64,000 bases of DNA from Halomonas alimentaria (GCF_009902005.1 NZ_WUTT01000001.1:2736705-2800704), one strand, 5' to 3'; counted from the first letter of the stretch, positions 44,717 to 53,988 are shown. Translations and numbers: made by a program. The notes: generated by a model from the sequence alone, not told the origin.

Positions 44717-46138
44717 TCAGGTGCGACCCACCGCGGGCTCGATGCCGGGCAGCTCCGCCTGGGCGGGCTCGTCACCTTCCACGCTTGGGGTGTCGTCGAA
44801 GTAGGCAACACGCGATTCATCGGCAGGCGGCGGGCCGACCAGCGGCTCGGCCACCTCCACCTCGGGCACCACGTCGGAGAGGTCCTCCATGTGCTCGTGC
44901 TCGATGGCCCCCTGCACCAGCTCCTCGGTTACCGCCAGCTCGGCACCGGCGGCCGACATCGGCGTGCTGGGCGAGAACGGCGCCACGGGAACCGGCGCCG
45001 GACGCACGCTGCGCCGCCAGCCGAAGAAGAGCACCAGGAAGACGCCCATGCCACCGAAGCTCCAGAACAGGCCAGCATCGCCCAGTACCGCCATCACCGG
45101 CGAGATCAGCGGCGGGCTGAGTGCCGAACCGATGGCGTTGATCAGCAGCAGGCCCTGGCTCATGCGCACCAGGGCGCCCGCCGGTGCGCGGTCGGCGGAA
45201 TGGCCCACCGCCACCGGGTAGAGCGAGAAGACCCCGCCCCCCAGCAGGAACAGCAGCCCGGCCAGCGTCCAGGTCGTCATCGGCAGCCACAGCACGGCCG
45301 CGGAGATCAGGGTGCAGAAGGCCCCGATCAGGATCAGCACCAGCTGGCGGTCATGGCGATCGGACCAGCGCCCCACCGGGTACTGCAGCAGCAGCGCACC
45401 GAGCACCACCACCGCCATCATCTGGCCGATGCGATCCACCGGCAGACCGGTGCGCTGCAGGTAGAGCGGCAGCAGGGAGTAGACCGCTGCCACGGCGAGT
45501 CCCGAACCAAAACTGCCCATCACCCCGGTGGGGGTCAGGGTGATCAGGCGCAGCGGCGAGAGCGGTTCGGCCTTGTCGATCAACGGCGAGACCCGCGGGA
45601 TCATCGCCATGGGCAGCACCGAGAGCGAGGCCAGCATGCCGATCACCATGAACGACGCCGCCCCGCCCATGGCCTCGGTGACACCCAGCAGCAGCTGGCC
45701 CAGCACCCCGGCGGCGTAGAGCGCGATCATGTAGAGCGCCAGCAGGCGGCCGCGGACCCCGGCATCGCCGGAGGCCAGCAGCCAGCTCTCGATCACCAGG
45801 TAGACTCCCACCGTGGCCCAGCCCCCGACCAGGCGCAGGGCGAACCAGGCCCAGGGGTGCTCCACCAGGCCCTGCAGCAGCACGGTGACCGCCACCAGCG
45901 AGGCGAAGCTGCCGTAGGCGCGGATATGACCGATGCGCAGCAGCAGCCGGTCGTTGAGCATGGCACCCAGCGCCAGGCCGATGAAGTAGGCCGAGGAGAC
46001 CCAGCCGATCACCACCGCCGACTCGCCGGCGGCGTCCAGGCGCAGGGTGATCAGCGTGGCCAGGAAGCCGTTGCCGATACCGAGGATGAAGAGCCCCAGC
46101 AGGGGAGCGAGGGCCATGGCCAGCAGTTGCCGCGACAT
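44717..46138 (-). CDS. MFS transporter (YcaD-like)
   Basis: This 473-residue major facilitator superfamily protein has 12 predicted membrane helices over residues 5-385, with the inter-helix motif AMLNDRLLLRIGHIRAYG after helix 2 and its repeat GRWSDRHDRQLVLI in the second half. It looks like the YcaD-type group of unknown substrate. The C-terminus is an unusual acidic, Pro/Glu/Val-rich cytoplasmic tail of about 85 residues. ATG 46138 (MSRQLLAMALAP) is chosen since the upstream frame reads across the ribosome site GAGG. Confidence 0.88.
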   Translation of the reverse strand: MSRQLLAMALAPLLGLFILGIGNGFLATLITLRLDAAGESAVVIGWVSSAYFIGLALGAMLNDRLLLRIGHIRAYGSFASLVAVTVLLQGLVEHPWAWFALRLVGGWATVGVYLVIESWLLASGDAGVRGRLLALYMIALYAAGVLGQLLLGVTEAMGGAASFMVIGMLASLSVLPMAMIPRVSPLIDKAEPLSPLRLITLTPTGVMGSFGSGLAVAAVYSLLPLYLQRTGLPVDRIGQMMAVVVLGALLLQYPVGRWSDRHDRQLVLILIGAFCTLISAAVLWLPMTTWTLAGLLFLLGGGVFSLYPVAVGHSADRAPAGALVRMSQGLLLINAIGSALSPPLISPVMAVLGDAGLFWSFGGMGVFLVLFFGWRRSVRPAPVPVAPFSPSTPMSAAGAELAVTEELVQGAIEHEHMEDLSDVVPEVEVAEPLVGPPPADESRVAYFDDTPSVEGDEPAQAELPGIEPAVGRT

Positions 46139-46350
46139 TGCATGCCTCACACGGGAAGGAGGTAGAAGAGAAGAGTGGCAGATGCGCCGCAAAGGCGCCT
46201 GGCAGGCGGCATCGAGACGCCCTCGCCCGCCATGCTGAGCGCGCGAATCATACGCCCGATCATCCGCCAGTCAATCGCTTTTCCGGAGCCGGGGACGATG
46301 CCAGCATTTTCTTCCGGCAACGGAGGGCATTTCGGCAATATCCTCCGCCA

Positions 46351-46995
46351 TCAGCTCGGCCTCTTGTGCAGCAGCACCACGTCGGCGGCGGGAAACTCGA
46401 TGCTCATCCCGAGTTCATCGGCCAACCAGCGGAAGGTCGCCTCGCCGAAGAAACTCACATGGGTGGGATCGAGAATATAGTGCCAGCGGGTGAAGGTGGC
46501 GTGGTCGGTGACCCGCTTGGTCATCAACCCGAGCCAGCCACCGGGACGCAGCAGGCTCGCCAGCCTCGCCAGCTCCTTGCCGGGCGCGAAGAGATGCTCG
46601 ACCACCTCGGTGGCGGTGATGAAATCGTAGGACTGTTCGAGTACCGAGGCGTCGGGGGCATAGAAGGGGTCATAGATCGCCATGCGGTGACCGGCCTCCT
46701 CGAACATCACCGACAGCGTCGGCCCCGGCCCGGCGCCGAAGTCGAGCCCACGGGCACCGGGCTCGAGCCTGGCCTTAAGCGGTTCGAAGAGCCGCGACAG
46801 GAAGCGCCGGTAGCCGGGGTCGTCCGGTGAGTTCTCGTGCTGGTCGTAGACCGCCCGCTCCGCTTGGGGGTCGAGCCGGAAGGCCGGCGGCACGAAGACC
46901 AGCGTGCAGCGTCGGCAGCGGTGGTACTCGCGCCGCGCATCGCGGTGGTAGAACGCCGTATCGGCGGATGCGCATAGCGGGCAGGTCGGCATCAT
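46351..46995 (-). CDS. class I SAM-dependent methyltransferase with zinc ribbon
   Basis: This 214-residue methyltransferase starts with a zinc-ribbon-like segment (CPLCASADTAFYHRDARREYHRCRRC), followed by a Rossmann SAM-binding core: GLDFGAGPGPTLSVMFEEAGHRMAIYDPFY (motif I) near residue 95, then ITATEVVEHLFAP and LRPGGWLGLMT (motifs III-IV). The target is unknown. Two adjacent ATG codons (46995 and 46992) follow an AGAGGA ribosome site. It is divergent from the VOC gene, with only 55 bases between the starts. Confidence 0.9.
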   Translation of the reverse strand: MMPTCPLCASADTAFYHRDARREYHRCRRCTLVFVPPAFRLDPQAERAVYDQHENSPDDPGYRRFLSRLFEPLKARLEPGARGLDFGAGPGPTLSVMFEEAGHRMAIYDPFYAPDASVLEQSYDFITATEVVEHLFAPGKELARLASLLRPGGWLGLMTKRVTDHATFTRWHYILDPTHVSFFGEATFRWLADELGMSIEFPAADVVLLHKRPS

Positions 46996-47050
46996 CGTAT
47001 CCTCTGTGGCAGAGCCATTTACGCCTGAACAATCCTGCAAGGAGAGACGA

Positions 47051-47449
47051 ATGCTGTCAGGTCTGGACCATCTGGTCATCACCGTGACCGACATTTCCCG
47101 CGCCGTGGACTTCTACTCCCGGGTGCTGGGGCTGGAGGTACGCTACCGCGATCGCGAACGTGTCGACCTGATCCTCGGCGACCTGGCCCTGCGCCTGCAC
47201 TGGACCGCCACCGATATCGAGCCCCGGGCCGCCACGCCGACTCCCGGCAGCCTGGACCTCTGCCTGCGCAGCCTGCTGCCGCTGGATGAGGTGGCCCGCC
47301 ACCTCGAGGCACTGGACGTGGAGATCGAGCTGGGGCCGGTACAGCGCCAGGGCGCCACCGGGGCCATCGAGTCCCTCTATCTGCGCGACCCGGACGGCAA
47401 CCTGCTCGAGATCAGCCGACCGCTGCGCAGCGCACCCGACGCCGACTGA
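47051..47449 (+). CDS. VOC-family protein
   Basis: A 132-residue vicinal-oxygen-chelate protein. The N-terminal half opens LDHLVITVTDISRAVDFYSRVLGLEV (His ligand) and the C-terminal half closes with SLYLRDPDGNLLEISRPL (Glu ligand), the usual ends of stand-alone glyoxalase/bleomycin-resistance-like domains. The substrate is unknown. ATG 47051 has an AAGGAGAG site. Confidence 0.9.
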   Translation: MLSGLDHLVITVTDISRAVDFYSRVLGLEVRYRDRERVDLILGDLALRLHWTATDIEPRAATPTPGSLDLCLRSLLPLDEVARHLEALDVEIELGPVQRQGATGAIESLYLRDPDGNLLEISRPLRSAPDAD

Positions 47450-47533
47450 GACCTCCGACACTGGCATTGCCGCCCTCGCCGGGTATCATGGGCGGCCAGC
47501 TTTCCATACCGAACCAGGACGTTAGCCCACGCC

Positions 47534-47911
47534 ATGAGCGACAACCTGCAGAACGACAATGTGGTCATCGAGAGTCCCGAGCCGGTCGACACGACGCTCC
47601 CCATGGTCATCTACGCCCTCTACCTGGCGAGCATCGTCACCGGGGGACTCACCGCCCTGGTTGGCGTGGTGATCGCCTATGTCTACCGCGGCAAGGGGCC
47701 GGAGTGGCTCGACCAGCACTATCGCTACCAGGTACGCACCTTCTGGATCGGCCTGCTCTACTTCTGCCTGTCCGGCGTGCTGATGTTCGTGCTGATCGGC
47801 TTCGTGCTGTGGCTGGTGGCCGTGGTGTGGCTGGTGATCCGCTGCGTCAAGGGCTTCAAGGGGCTGCAGGAGAAGCGTTCTCCCGAGAACGTGGACACCT
47901 GGCTGGTGTAA
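47534..47911 (+). CDS. small membrane protein, DUF4870-like
   Basis: A 125-residue protein with three membrane helices (about residues 23-48, 70-92 and 93-110), a cytosolic charged start, and the segment AYVYRGKGPEWLDQHYRYQVRTFWIGLLY, which resembles DUF4870/TIGR-type transmembrane proteins. The function is unknown. The gene precedes the acyltransferase gene by four bases and is probably co-transcribed with it. Confidence 0.85.
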   Translation: MSDNLQNDNVVIESPEPVDTTLPMVIYALYLASIVTGGLTALVGVVIAYVYRGKGPEWLDQHYRYQVRTFWIGLLYFCLSGVLMFVLIGFVLWLVAVVWLVIRCVKGFKGLQEKRSPENVDTWLV

Positions 47912-47915
47912 CGGC

Positions 47916-48845
47916 ATGGCCAAGGCTTCTTCCCGCACGAGCGCACTGCAGGCCCGCGCCATCGAGACCCTGTGGCGATCGCTGGCCGGTCGCCGGCTCG
48001 CCACCCTGTGGCGCCTGGCGCGCCTGATCGGTCCGCTGGTGCGGCGTTTCAGCCGCCGCGAGCGCGAGGTTACCGAGGCCAACCTGGCCCAGGTCTACCC
48101 GGAGCAGGGCGCTGCCGATCGTCGCCGCCTCACCGGCGAGAGCCTGACCCACTCCGCCGCCACCATGCTCGAGATCGGCTTCGCCTGGATGGGCGAGCCC
48201 GACCGGGTCGAGGCCTCGATCGTCGCCGTGCACGGCCGCGAACTGCTCGACGAGGCACGCGCCGAGGGGCGCGGGGTCATCGTGCTGGCCCCCCACTTCG
48301 GCAACTGGGAGGTGCTCAACTTCTGGCTCTCCAGCCACTTCCCCTTCACCGCCATGTACGAGCCGCCCAAGATCGCCGAACTCGACGCCGTGACCCGCGC
48401 CGGCCGCGAGCGCATGGGAGCGAGCCTGGTGCCCACCAACCCGCGTGGCGTGGCCGCCCTGCTCAAGGCGCTCAAGCGCAGCGAGGCGATCGGCATCCTG
48501 CCCGACCAGGAACCGAACTGGGGCAGCGGCGTCTTCGCCCCCTTCTTCGGCCGCCTCGCCTACACCGCCACCCTGCTGCCCAAACTCGTCGCCCGCACCG
48601 AGGCCCGGGTGGTCACCGGGGTCGCCAGGCGCCTCCCCGGCCGGGGCTTCGAGATCCACTTCCTGCCCGCCGACGAGCGCGTCTATCAAGCAGACGAGGT
48701 CGAGTCGGCCACCGGGGTCAACGCCTGCGTGGAGGCCGCCATCGCCCTGGATCCCGCCCAGTACCAGTGGGAGTACAAGCGCTACCGCAAGGTGATCCAG
48801 GAGCAGGAAGGAGATCCTCAGCACCGGCGCTTCCGGATTTACTAA
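47916..48845 (+). CDS. lysophospholipid/lipid A-type acyltransferase (LpxL/HtrB family)
   Basis: This 309-residue inner-membrane-associated enzyme transfers an acyl chain, probably to lipid A or another glycolipid. The catalytic HxxxxD/E motif is APHFGNWEVLNFWL near residue 127, and other family landmarks are ILPDQEPNWGSGVFAPFFG near residue 192 and YQWEYKRYRK near the C-terminus. The family usually has an N-terminal anchor; here the N-terminus is basic and only weakly hydrophobic (LARLIGPLVRRF). It is followed after about 45 bases by the AsmA-like gene. Confidence 0.92.
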   Translation: MAKASSRTSALQARAIETLWRSLAGRRLATLWRLARLIGPLVRRFSRREREVTEANLAQVYPEQGAADRRRLTGESLTHSAATMLEIGFAWMGEPDRVEASIVAVHGRELLDEARAEGRGVIVLAPHFGNWEVLNFWLSSHFPFTAMYEPPKIAELDAVTRAGRERMGASLVPTNPRGVAALLKALKRSEAIGILPDQEPNWGSGVFAPFFGRLAYTATLLPKLVARTEARVVTGVARRLPGRGFEIHFLPADERVYQADEVESATGVNACVEAAIALDPAQYQWEYKRYRKVIQEQEGDPQHRRFRIY

Positions 48846-48878
48846 CGCTGCTACCGCGGCCTGTACCCGGGAGGAGCC

Positions 48879-48900
48879 ATGTCACTACGATGTCACTACG
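48879..48900 (+). repeat. 11-bp tandem duplication at the start of the AsmA-like gene
   Basis: ATGTCACTACG occurs twice in a row (48879-48889 and 48890-48900). Each copy carries an ATG, but 11 bp is not a multiple of three, so only the second ATG (48890) is in frame with the gene; the first opens a frame of 12 codons. The GGAGG ribosome site (48870-48874) is four bases from the first ATG and 15 from the second. Confidence 0.9.
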
Positions 48901-51900
48901 ACGTACGCCATCCATGACCCGCGCCAGGCCACTCAAGGCACTACTATGGCTCGGGTTGACGCTGGTTATGCTCTACGGCGCCTACCTGATCGCCGCCAAC
49001 GTACTGCTCGCCAGTGCCTGGGCGCGCGCCCAGCTCGACCGTGAACCGCAACTGACAGTGGAGTGGCGGCATGCCTGGACGCTGGTTCCCGGCCGAGTCG
49101 AGGTCACCGGGCTACGCCTGTCCGGCAGCGCCGACGAGCGTGACGTGACCCTGGCCGCCGAGCGCGTCACCCTGCGCCTTGGGCTCGTCCCCCTGCTCAA
49201 TCGAGAGATCTGGATTCGCGCCCTGGAAGCCGAGGGGGTCCGCCACGCCAGCCTCGACGACTACCGCCTGGAGGGCAGGGGCACGCTACGGCTGGCAGGC
49301 TTCCACTGGCACACCGGCGAAACAGGCGCCGAGAGCCTCACGCTGGAGCTGGAAGATGGCATCATCCGCCACGGCGACAGGGTACTGGCGCAAGCCGTGG
49401 CGCTGAGTGCCGAGCTTGGCCTGGCACCACTGACCCTGGCCGAGCATCCCGGCAGCGGGGCGACACGCTTTATATCCGGCACCCTGGCCCTGGCCGGGCG
49501 CAGCGACGCCTACGATGTCTTCAACCCCTACCTCTCCGCACTGGACTGGCTGGCGATCGGCGGCAGCGGCGACCTGACGGCGAAGATCACCATTGAGCGC
49601 GGCGAGGTGCTGCCGGGCAGTCGGCTGCGCCTGGACTCGTCTCGCCTGAGCGTGCGGATCGACGAGCGCCACTGGCTGGAAGGCGGATCCCGCTATCGGA
49701 TCGAAGGCAGTGGGGCCATCGAGGCCGAGGTGGCACAACGGGCCCGCCTGACTCTCGAGCTCGACCAGGTGACGATGTCCGAGGCGATGACCGAGGCGAT
49801 ATCCGACACCACCTCACAACGGCCCGTGATCGGCGGTGATGGATTCCGCCTGACCCTGGATACCCCCGTGCTGCGCCTGGATGCGCCGCCGGACGAGCTG
49901 CAGCGCGCCGAACTGCAGTGGCGCAACGTCGAGGCGCATGATGTTGCCAGCTTCGATCACTACCTTCCCGCGCCGGTGCCGCTGACGCTGCTGGGGGGCT
50001 CGGCACGGCTTCAGGGTGGGCTTACCTATGCCGACGAACGCCTCACCGGCGAATTCGACCTGGCGGGCGACGCCATCTCGGCCCGCCTCGGCGAGCAGCC
50101 CCTGCGTGGTCGGCTAAGCTTGCACCTGCCCATCGTCGAGCTCGATCTCGAAGGTGGCGCCGTGGACATCTCCGGCACGCGCCTTCATCTCGAGGCCTCA
50201 GCCCCGGGCGAGGAGGCGCCACTCTCCACCCTTATCGAGCTACCTGTCGCCCGCTTCCGGTCGCCGCTGACCTGGCGACAACTCGATAACGGCACCCTGG
50301 CAGAGGCCGGGACCGAGCTTCCCACCCACGTCGAGATCGCGTGGCGTGACGCGCGCCTCCCCGACGTGGCGGTACTCGATGGCTATCTGCCATCGTCGTC
50401 TCCGCTGCGGCTGCACGGTGGCGAGGCCAGCAGCAACGGCCGACTCCTGATCGCCGGGGAGCATGCTCAAGGACGAATCACCCTGACCGGGGATGCCATC
50501 GACGGCCGCCTGCTTCAGGAGCGCTTCGATGGCGAGCTGGATCTGACCCTGGAGCTGCGCGACCTCCACCCCGCCAGCCAACGCCTGGACCTCTCCGGCA
50601 GTCGCCTGTCCGTCAAGGCGTCGACGCACGCTGCCGCCCCCCTGGTGACCCGGCTGGTGGTCCGCCAGGCAAGGCTCCAGGGCGGCTTCGACTGGCCCGG
50701 CAGCGATGCGCCGGCCAGGCCCCTTTCCGGCACGCTACGCCTGGACGGCCTGCTCGACCGCCTCGGCTTTATCAACGCCTTTCTGCCCGCGGAGCACGCA
50801 TTGGCCATCCAGGGCGGTGGACGCCTCGGCGCCGACCTGCGCTTCGCCGGAGGCGATATCGTCGCCGGCAGCGAGCTCAGGCTTCACTCCGACAAACTGG
50901 CGGCTCGCTTTCTGCACTACGAGGCTATCGGTGACGGCTCGCTGATCCTTACCACCACTGATCCCGGAGCGGAGCTTCATCTGTCGCTACCTCGCTTCGG
51001 CCTGCGCCGCCAGGCGGATGCGGGTGCCCTGATCGAGGGACGGCTGCTGGAGATTCACAGCCAGGCACGTCATACCGATATCTCCCAGGGGCTGCGCGAG
51101 CTGAGCACGCGCATCGAGATCCCCTATCTGGTGGCGCCGGATCTGGCCGCCTTCAACGACTATCTGCCCTCGGGCAGCACCCTCGAGCTGCTCGCCGGCC
51201 AGACGCGCCTCGCCCTCCAGCTACAGCTCGAGGGCATGCGAGCCCGAGGCAGACTGGAGCTGCATGCACCGGACGCTCGACTCGCCGTGCATCAGCAGAC
51301 CCTGGAGGGCGCCCTGCATCTGGATACCCAACTCACCGATGGCCATCTGGAGACTCTCGACTTCGACATCTCCGGCTCACGGCTCAGCCTGGACGGCGTG
51401 CGCCTGGCCGACGCCGCCGGCAATCTCAGCCGCGGCTGGTGGGCACGGCTCGCCCTGCCCGAGGGCCGCCTGCGCTGGGAGACGCCACTGACCCTCGACG
51501 CCCGGCTGGAACTGGCCATGCGCGACAGCGGCCTGCTGGTAAATCTGCTGATCGATGCCGCCCGTGAGCGACGCTGGCTGCGCAAACGTCTCACCCTCGG
51601 CGAGGTGCACGGCGAGACCCGCGTGCTCCTCGACGACAACAGCGTGCGGCTGGAGAACCTCGCCGTGCAGGGCGGCGAGCGTCTGGAGCTACTGGCCAAC
51701 CTGGCCCTGCGCGATTCGCGGCTCGTCGGCCGTGCCTTCGCCCGCTACGGACCACTGCGACTGGGCATCGAGATCGACGACGGCAGGCGTCGCTGGCAGC
51801 TGCTCAATGCCCGGGCGTGGTACACCAGCGGCCAGCCAGCCAGCGAGCTGGTACTGCCCGAGAGCGAGACCTGGTTCGATCGGCTAAGCCTCGAGACCGA

Positions 51901-51904
51901 CTGA
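48890..51904 (+). CDS. AsmA-like/bridge-type envelope protein of about 1000 residues
   Basis: This protein has one N-terminal membrane anchor (about residues 17-38) and an extended beta-rich periplasmic body, the plan of AsmA/TamB-like lipid-transfer proteins that span the envelope. The sequence falls into about five units, each with a (F/L)xxYLPxxxxLxLxGGxxxL motif: near residues 210, 354, 493, 627 and 754, and most units have an LDxSGSRLxL motif as well. The start is uncertain because of an 11-bp duplication; ATG 48890 is in frame but poorly spaced from the ribosome site, and ATG 48914 is an alternative. It follows an acyltransferase gene, which fits a role in lipid traffic. No exact family name is certain. 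Confidence 0.8.
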   Translation: MSLRRTPSMTRARPLKALLWLGLTLVMLYGAYLIAANVLLASAWARAQLDREPQLTVEWRHAWTLVPGRVEVTGLRLSGSADERDVTLAAERVTLRLGLVPLLNREIWIRALEAEGVRHASLDDYRLEGRGTLRLAGFHWHTGETGAESLTLELEDGIIRHGDRVLAQAVALSAELGLAPLTLAEHPGSGATRFISGTLALAGRSDAYDVFNPYLSALDWLAIGGSGDLTAKITIERGEVLPGSRLRLDSSRLSVRIDERHWLEGGSRYRIEGSGAIEAEVAQRARLTLELDQVTMSEAMTEAISDTTSQRPVIGGDGFRLTLDTPVLRLDAPPDELQRAELQWRNVEAHDVASFDHYLPAPVPLTLLGGSARLQGGLTYADERLTGEFDLAGDAISARLGEQPLRGRLSLHLPIVELDLEGGAVDISGTRLHLEASAPGEEAPLSTLIELPVARFRSPLTWRQLDNGTLAEAGTELPTHVEIAWRDARLPDVAVLDGYLPSSSPLRLHGGEASSNGRLLIAGEHAQGRITLTGDAIDGRLLQERFDGELDLTLELRDLHPASQRLDLSGSRLSVKASTHAAAPLVTRLVVRQARLQGGFDWPGSDAPARPLSGTLRLDGLLDRLGFINAFLPAEHALAIQGGGRLGADLRFAGGDIVAGSELRLHSDKLAARFLHYEAIGDGSLILTTTDPGAELHLSLPRFGLRRQADAGALIEGRLLEIHSQARHTDISQGLRELSTRIEIPYLVAPDLAAFNDYLPSGSTLELLAGQTRLALQLQLEGMRARGRLELHAPDARLAVHQQTLEGALHLDTQLTDGHLETLDFDISGSRLSLDGVRLADAAGNLSRGWWARLALPEGRLRWETPLTLDARLELAMRDSGLLVNLLIDAARERRWLRKRLTLGEVHGETRVLLDDNSVRLENLAVQGGERLELLANLALRDSRLVGRAFARYGPLRLGIEIDDGRRRWQLLNARAWYTSGQPASELVLPESETWFDRLSLETD

Positions 51905-51951
51905 GCCCTGCGACTGGAAAGCGCCCGGCGACCTGCTAGACTGGGCCTTCG

Positions 51952-52060
51952 CTTGACGGGGTGCCGGTGGTACCGGCTGAGATCGTCCCATGACAGTGAA
52001 TGTCATCACGGCGAGGCCCGTTGAACCTGATCCGGCTAGTACCGGCGTAGGAATCAAGCG
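51952..52060 (+). promoter_or_regulatory. TPP riboswitch (THI element)
   Basis: All conserved parts of the thiamine pyrophosphate aptamer are present: the closing stem CTTGACGGGGTGCC, GGCTGAGATCG, a variable hairpin, CCCGTTGAACCTGATCCGGC and GCGTAGGAATCAAGCG. It lies in the leader of tenA, 87 bases before the start. A pyrimidine-rich CCTCC (52092-52096) downstream could pair with the GGAGG ribosome site (52138-52142), suggesting control of translation; no terminator hairpin is seen. Confidence 0.97.
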
Positions 52061-52146
52061 GTAGCCAGGCCACCTCTCTGCCCTGCCCTACCCTCCGCCT
52101 ATGCCCTCTACCACCTGCCGGATTGCTTAGCTTGACTGGAGGCATG

Positions 52147-52815
52147 ATGGGCTATCGATTCAGTGACCTTACGCAGGCCTGCCATGATGACTGGCGCGCC
52201 TATATCGAGCACGACTTCGTGCGTCAACTGGCCGCCGGCACCCTGGCGGACGAGGCGTTTCGTCACTATCTGAAGCAGGACTACCTGTTTCTGATCCACT
52301 TCGGGCGTGCCTATGCGCTGGCGACCTACAAGAGTCGCGACATCACCGAGCTGCGCCATAGTCTGGAAGGGCTGAAGACCATCATCGATGTCGAGCTCGG
52401 CCTGCATATCGACTACTGCCGCGAATGGGGCATCTCGGAGGCCGACCTGGCCGGTCTGCCGGAAGCCCGCGCCACCATGGCCTATACCCGCTATGTGCTG
52501 GATACCGGCAACCGCGGCGACCTTCTCGATATGCATGTGGCCCTGGCCCCCTGCCTGGTCGGCTATGGAGTCATCTCCCAGTGGCAGGCCGAGCAGCCCT
52601 TCACCATTCGCGGTGATGCCAACCCCTTCGAGAAGTGGCTGCAGATGTATGCAAGCGACGCGTTCCAGGCCGCCATGCGCGACGAGATCGCCTGGCTCGA
52701 CGCCCGCCTGGCCGATATCACACCCGAGCGTTTCGAACAGCTGACCACCATCTTCCGCGACGCCACTCGTCTTGAGATCGACTTCTGGCAGATGGGGCTG
52801 GACCTCGCCGACTGA
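52147..52815 (+). CDS. tenA: TenA-family thiaminase II
   Basis: This 222-residue enzyme hydrolyses aminopyrimidine precursors (and thiamine) to salvage hydroxymethylpyrimidine for thiamine synthesis. It has the TenA fold with the catalytic Cys in APCLVGYGVIS near residue 134, the YLKQDYLFLIHFGRAYA helix near residue 40, and the catalytic Glu in RLEIDFWQMGLDLAD at the C-terminus. ATG 52147 is four bases from GGAGG; ATG 52144 is too close and TTG 52123 lacks a site. The TPP riboswitch upstream shows it is repressed by thiamine pyrophosphate. No other thi gene is adjacent. Confidence 0.95.
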   Translation: MGYRFSDLTQACHDDWRAYIEHDFVRQLAAGTLADEAFRHYLKQDYLFLIHFGRAYALATYKSRDITELRHSLEGLKTIIDVELGLHIDYCREWGISEADLAGLPEARATMAYTRYVLDTGNRGDLLDMHVALAPCLVGYGVISQWQAEQPFTIRGDANPFEKWLQMYASDAFQAAMRDEIAWLDARLADITPERFEQLTTIFRDATRLEIDFWQMGLDLAD

Positions 52816-52855
52816 CTCCTCCCTGAGCATGACGCCGTCTCATCCGGTGCCATGA

Positions 52856-52891
52856 AACGATCACGCCGGCCCAGGGGCCGGCGTGATCGTT
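52856..52891. terminator. long hairpin between convergent tenA and YeiH genes
   Basis: A perfect 17-bp stem (AACGATCACGCCGGCCC at 52856-52872 with its complement at 52875-52891) lies 40 bases after tenA and 60 bases before the end of the opposing gene. It should stop transcription in both directions; the U runs are short. Confidence 0.85.
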
Positions 52892-52950
52892 GTTACTCAT
52901 CCCGTAATGTATCGGGTAGTGCCCGTAGCCTTGCGACCGGGGGCAGCGAA

Positions 52951-53988
52951 TTAAAGGCTTACCAGGCCTGTCTGGATAAATACCAGCACCAGCAGCAGCA
53001 GGAACAGTGTCTCGGCCACCATCAGGATCACCGGCTTCCAGCCCACCACGGCCAGCTTCTGGAAGGATGTCTTGATACCCAGGGCGGCGATGGCAGTGAC
53101 CAGGCACCAGCGCGACATCTCGGTGAAGCCATCGACCACCACCGGAGGAATCCACCCGAGGCTGTTAACGATCACCAGGGCGACGAAGGCCACCAGGAAG
53201 CTCGGCAGCATCGGCACCTTTTGATCGCCCCCCTCTTCCTGACGCTCACGGCGAAATAGGAACATGAACACCATCACCGCCGGTACCAGCATGGCCACGC
53301 GCAGCAGCTTGACGAAGGTCGAGACATCGCCGGTATCCTGGGAAATCATGTAACCGGCACCCACCACCTGGGCCACATCATGGATGGTGCCACCGAGGAA
53401 GATCCCCGCTTCGGTATCACTGAGTCCCAATACCCCTACAATCAGCGGATAGGTGACCATCGCCAGGGTGGAGAGCGTGGTCACGCCGGCCACCGTCATG
53501 ATGGTGTTGCGTTCATGGGTAGCGTTACGCGGCATCACCGCCGACAGTGCCAGCGCGGCCGAGGCCCCACAGATCGCCACCGAACCACCGGTGAGCAGCC
53601 CCATATCGCGATCGAGCCTCAGCAGGCGTGCCATGACCGCACCAAAGGCGATGGTGAAGGCCACCCCGCAGATGACGGTCAGCACCGGGCCGATCCCGAG
53701 CTCGGCGACTTCCTCGATGGTGATTCTCACCCCCAGCAACGCCACACCGAGGCGCAGGATAGTCCGCGCCGAGAACTCAACGCCGGCCAGGCAGCGCCCC
53801 TCCTCGGAGAGGAAGTGCAGGGTCATGCCGAACAGCAGGGCGTAAAGCAGGGTTGGACCACCATAGTGGTCGGCGATGAACGTCGTTGCCAAGGCGATGG
53901 TGATGCAGATCAGTACACCCGGCATTCTGTGCTGAAAGGCATCCATCAGACGCGACGGGGAAAACCTGGAGGCTTCGAGACTGGACAT
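52951..53988 (-). CDS. YeiH-family (putative sulfate/sulfite exporter) membrane protein
   Basis: This 345-residue protein has about ten membrane helices and the hallmarks of the YeiH/UPF0324 family: FSARTILRLGVALLGVRITIEEV, GGSVAICGASAALALSAVMP, GIFLGGTIHDVAQVVGAGYMIS and IAALGIKTSFQKLAVVGWKPV. The family is annotated as a putative sulfate exporter, largely by genomic context with sulfonate-degrading genes. Here it sits in a block with tauXY and xsc, so export of the sulfite made by Xsc is a reasonable inference. ATG 53988 (MSSLEASR) is used. A palindrome lies just upstream of the start. Confidence 0.88.
   Translation of the reverse strand: MSSLEASRFSPSRLMDAFQHRMPGVLICITIALATTFIADHYGGPTLLYALLFGMTLHFLSEEGRCLAGVEFSARTILRLGVALLGVRITIEEVAELGIGPVLTVICGVAFTIAFGAVMARLLRLDRDMGLLTGGSVAICGASAALALSAVMPRNATHERNTIMTVAGVTTLSTLAMVTYPLIVGVLGLSDTEAGIFLGGTIHDVAQVVGAGYMISQDTGDVSTFVKLLRVAMLVPAVMVFMFLFRRERQEEGGDQKVPMLPSFLVAFVALVIVNSLGWIPPVVVDGFTEMSRWCLVTAIAALGIKTSFQKLAVVGWKPVILMVAETLFLLLLVLVFIQTGLVSL

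Noticed and set aside
40940..46165. A very long open frame on the plus strand opposite the acyl-CoA and MFS genes
   Set aside because: It lies antisense to five well-supported genes, has no recognisable domains and has a His/Gln/Gly-rich composition typical of the reverse frame of GC-rich genes.
47972..48889. Upstream extension of the AsmA-like gene
   Set aside because: It overlaps the acyltransferase gene in another frame and encodes only Arg/Pro-rich nonsense.
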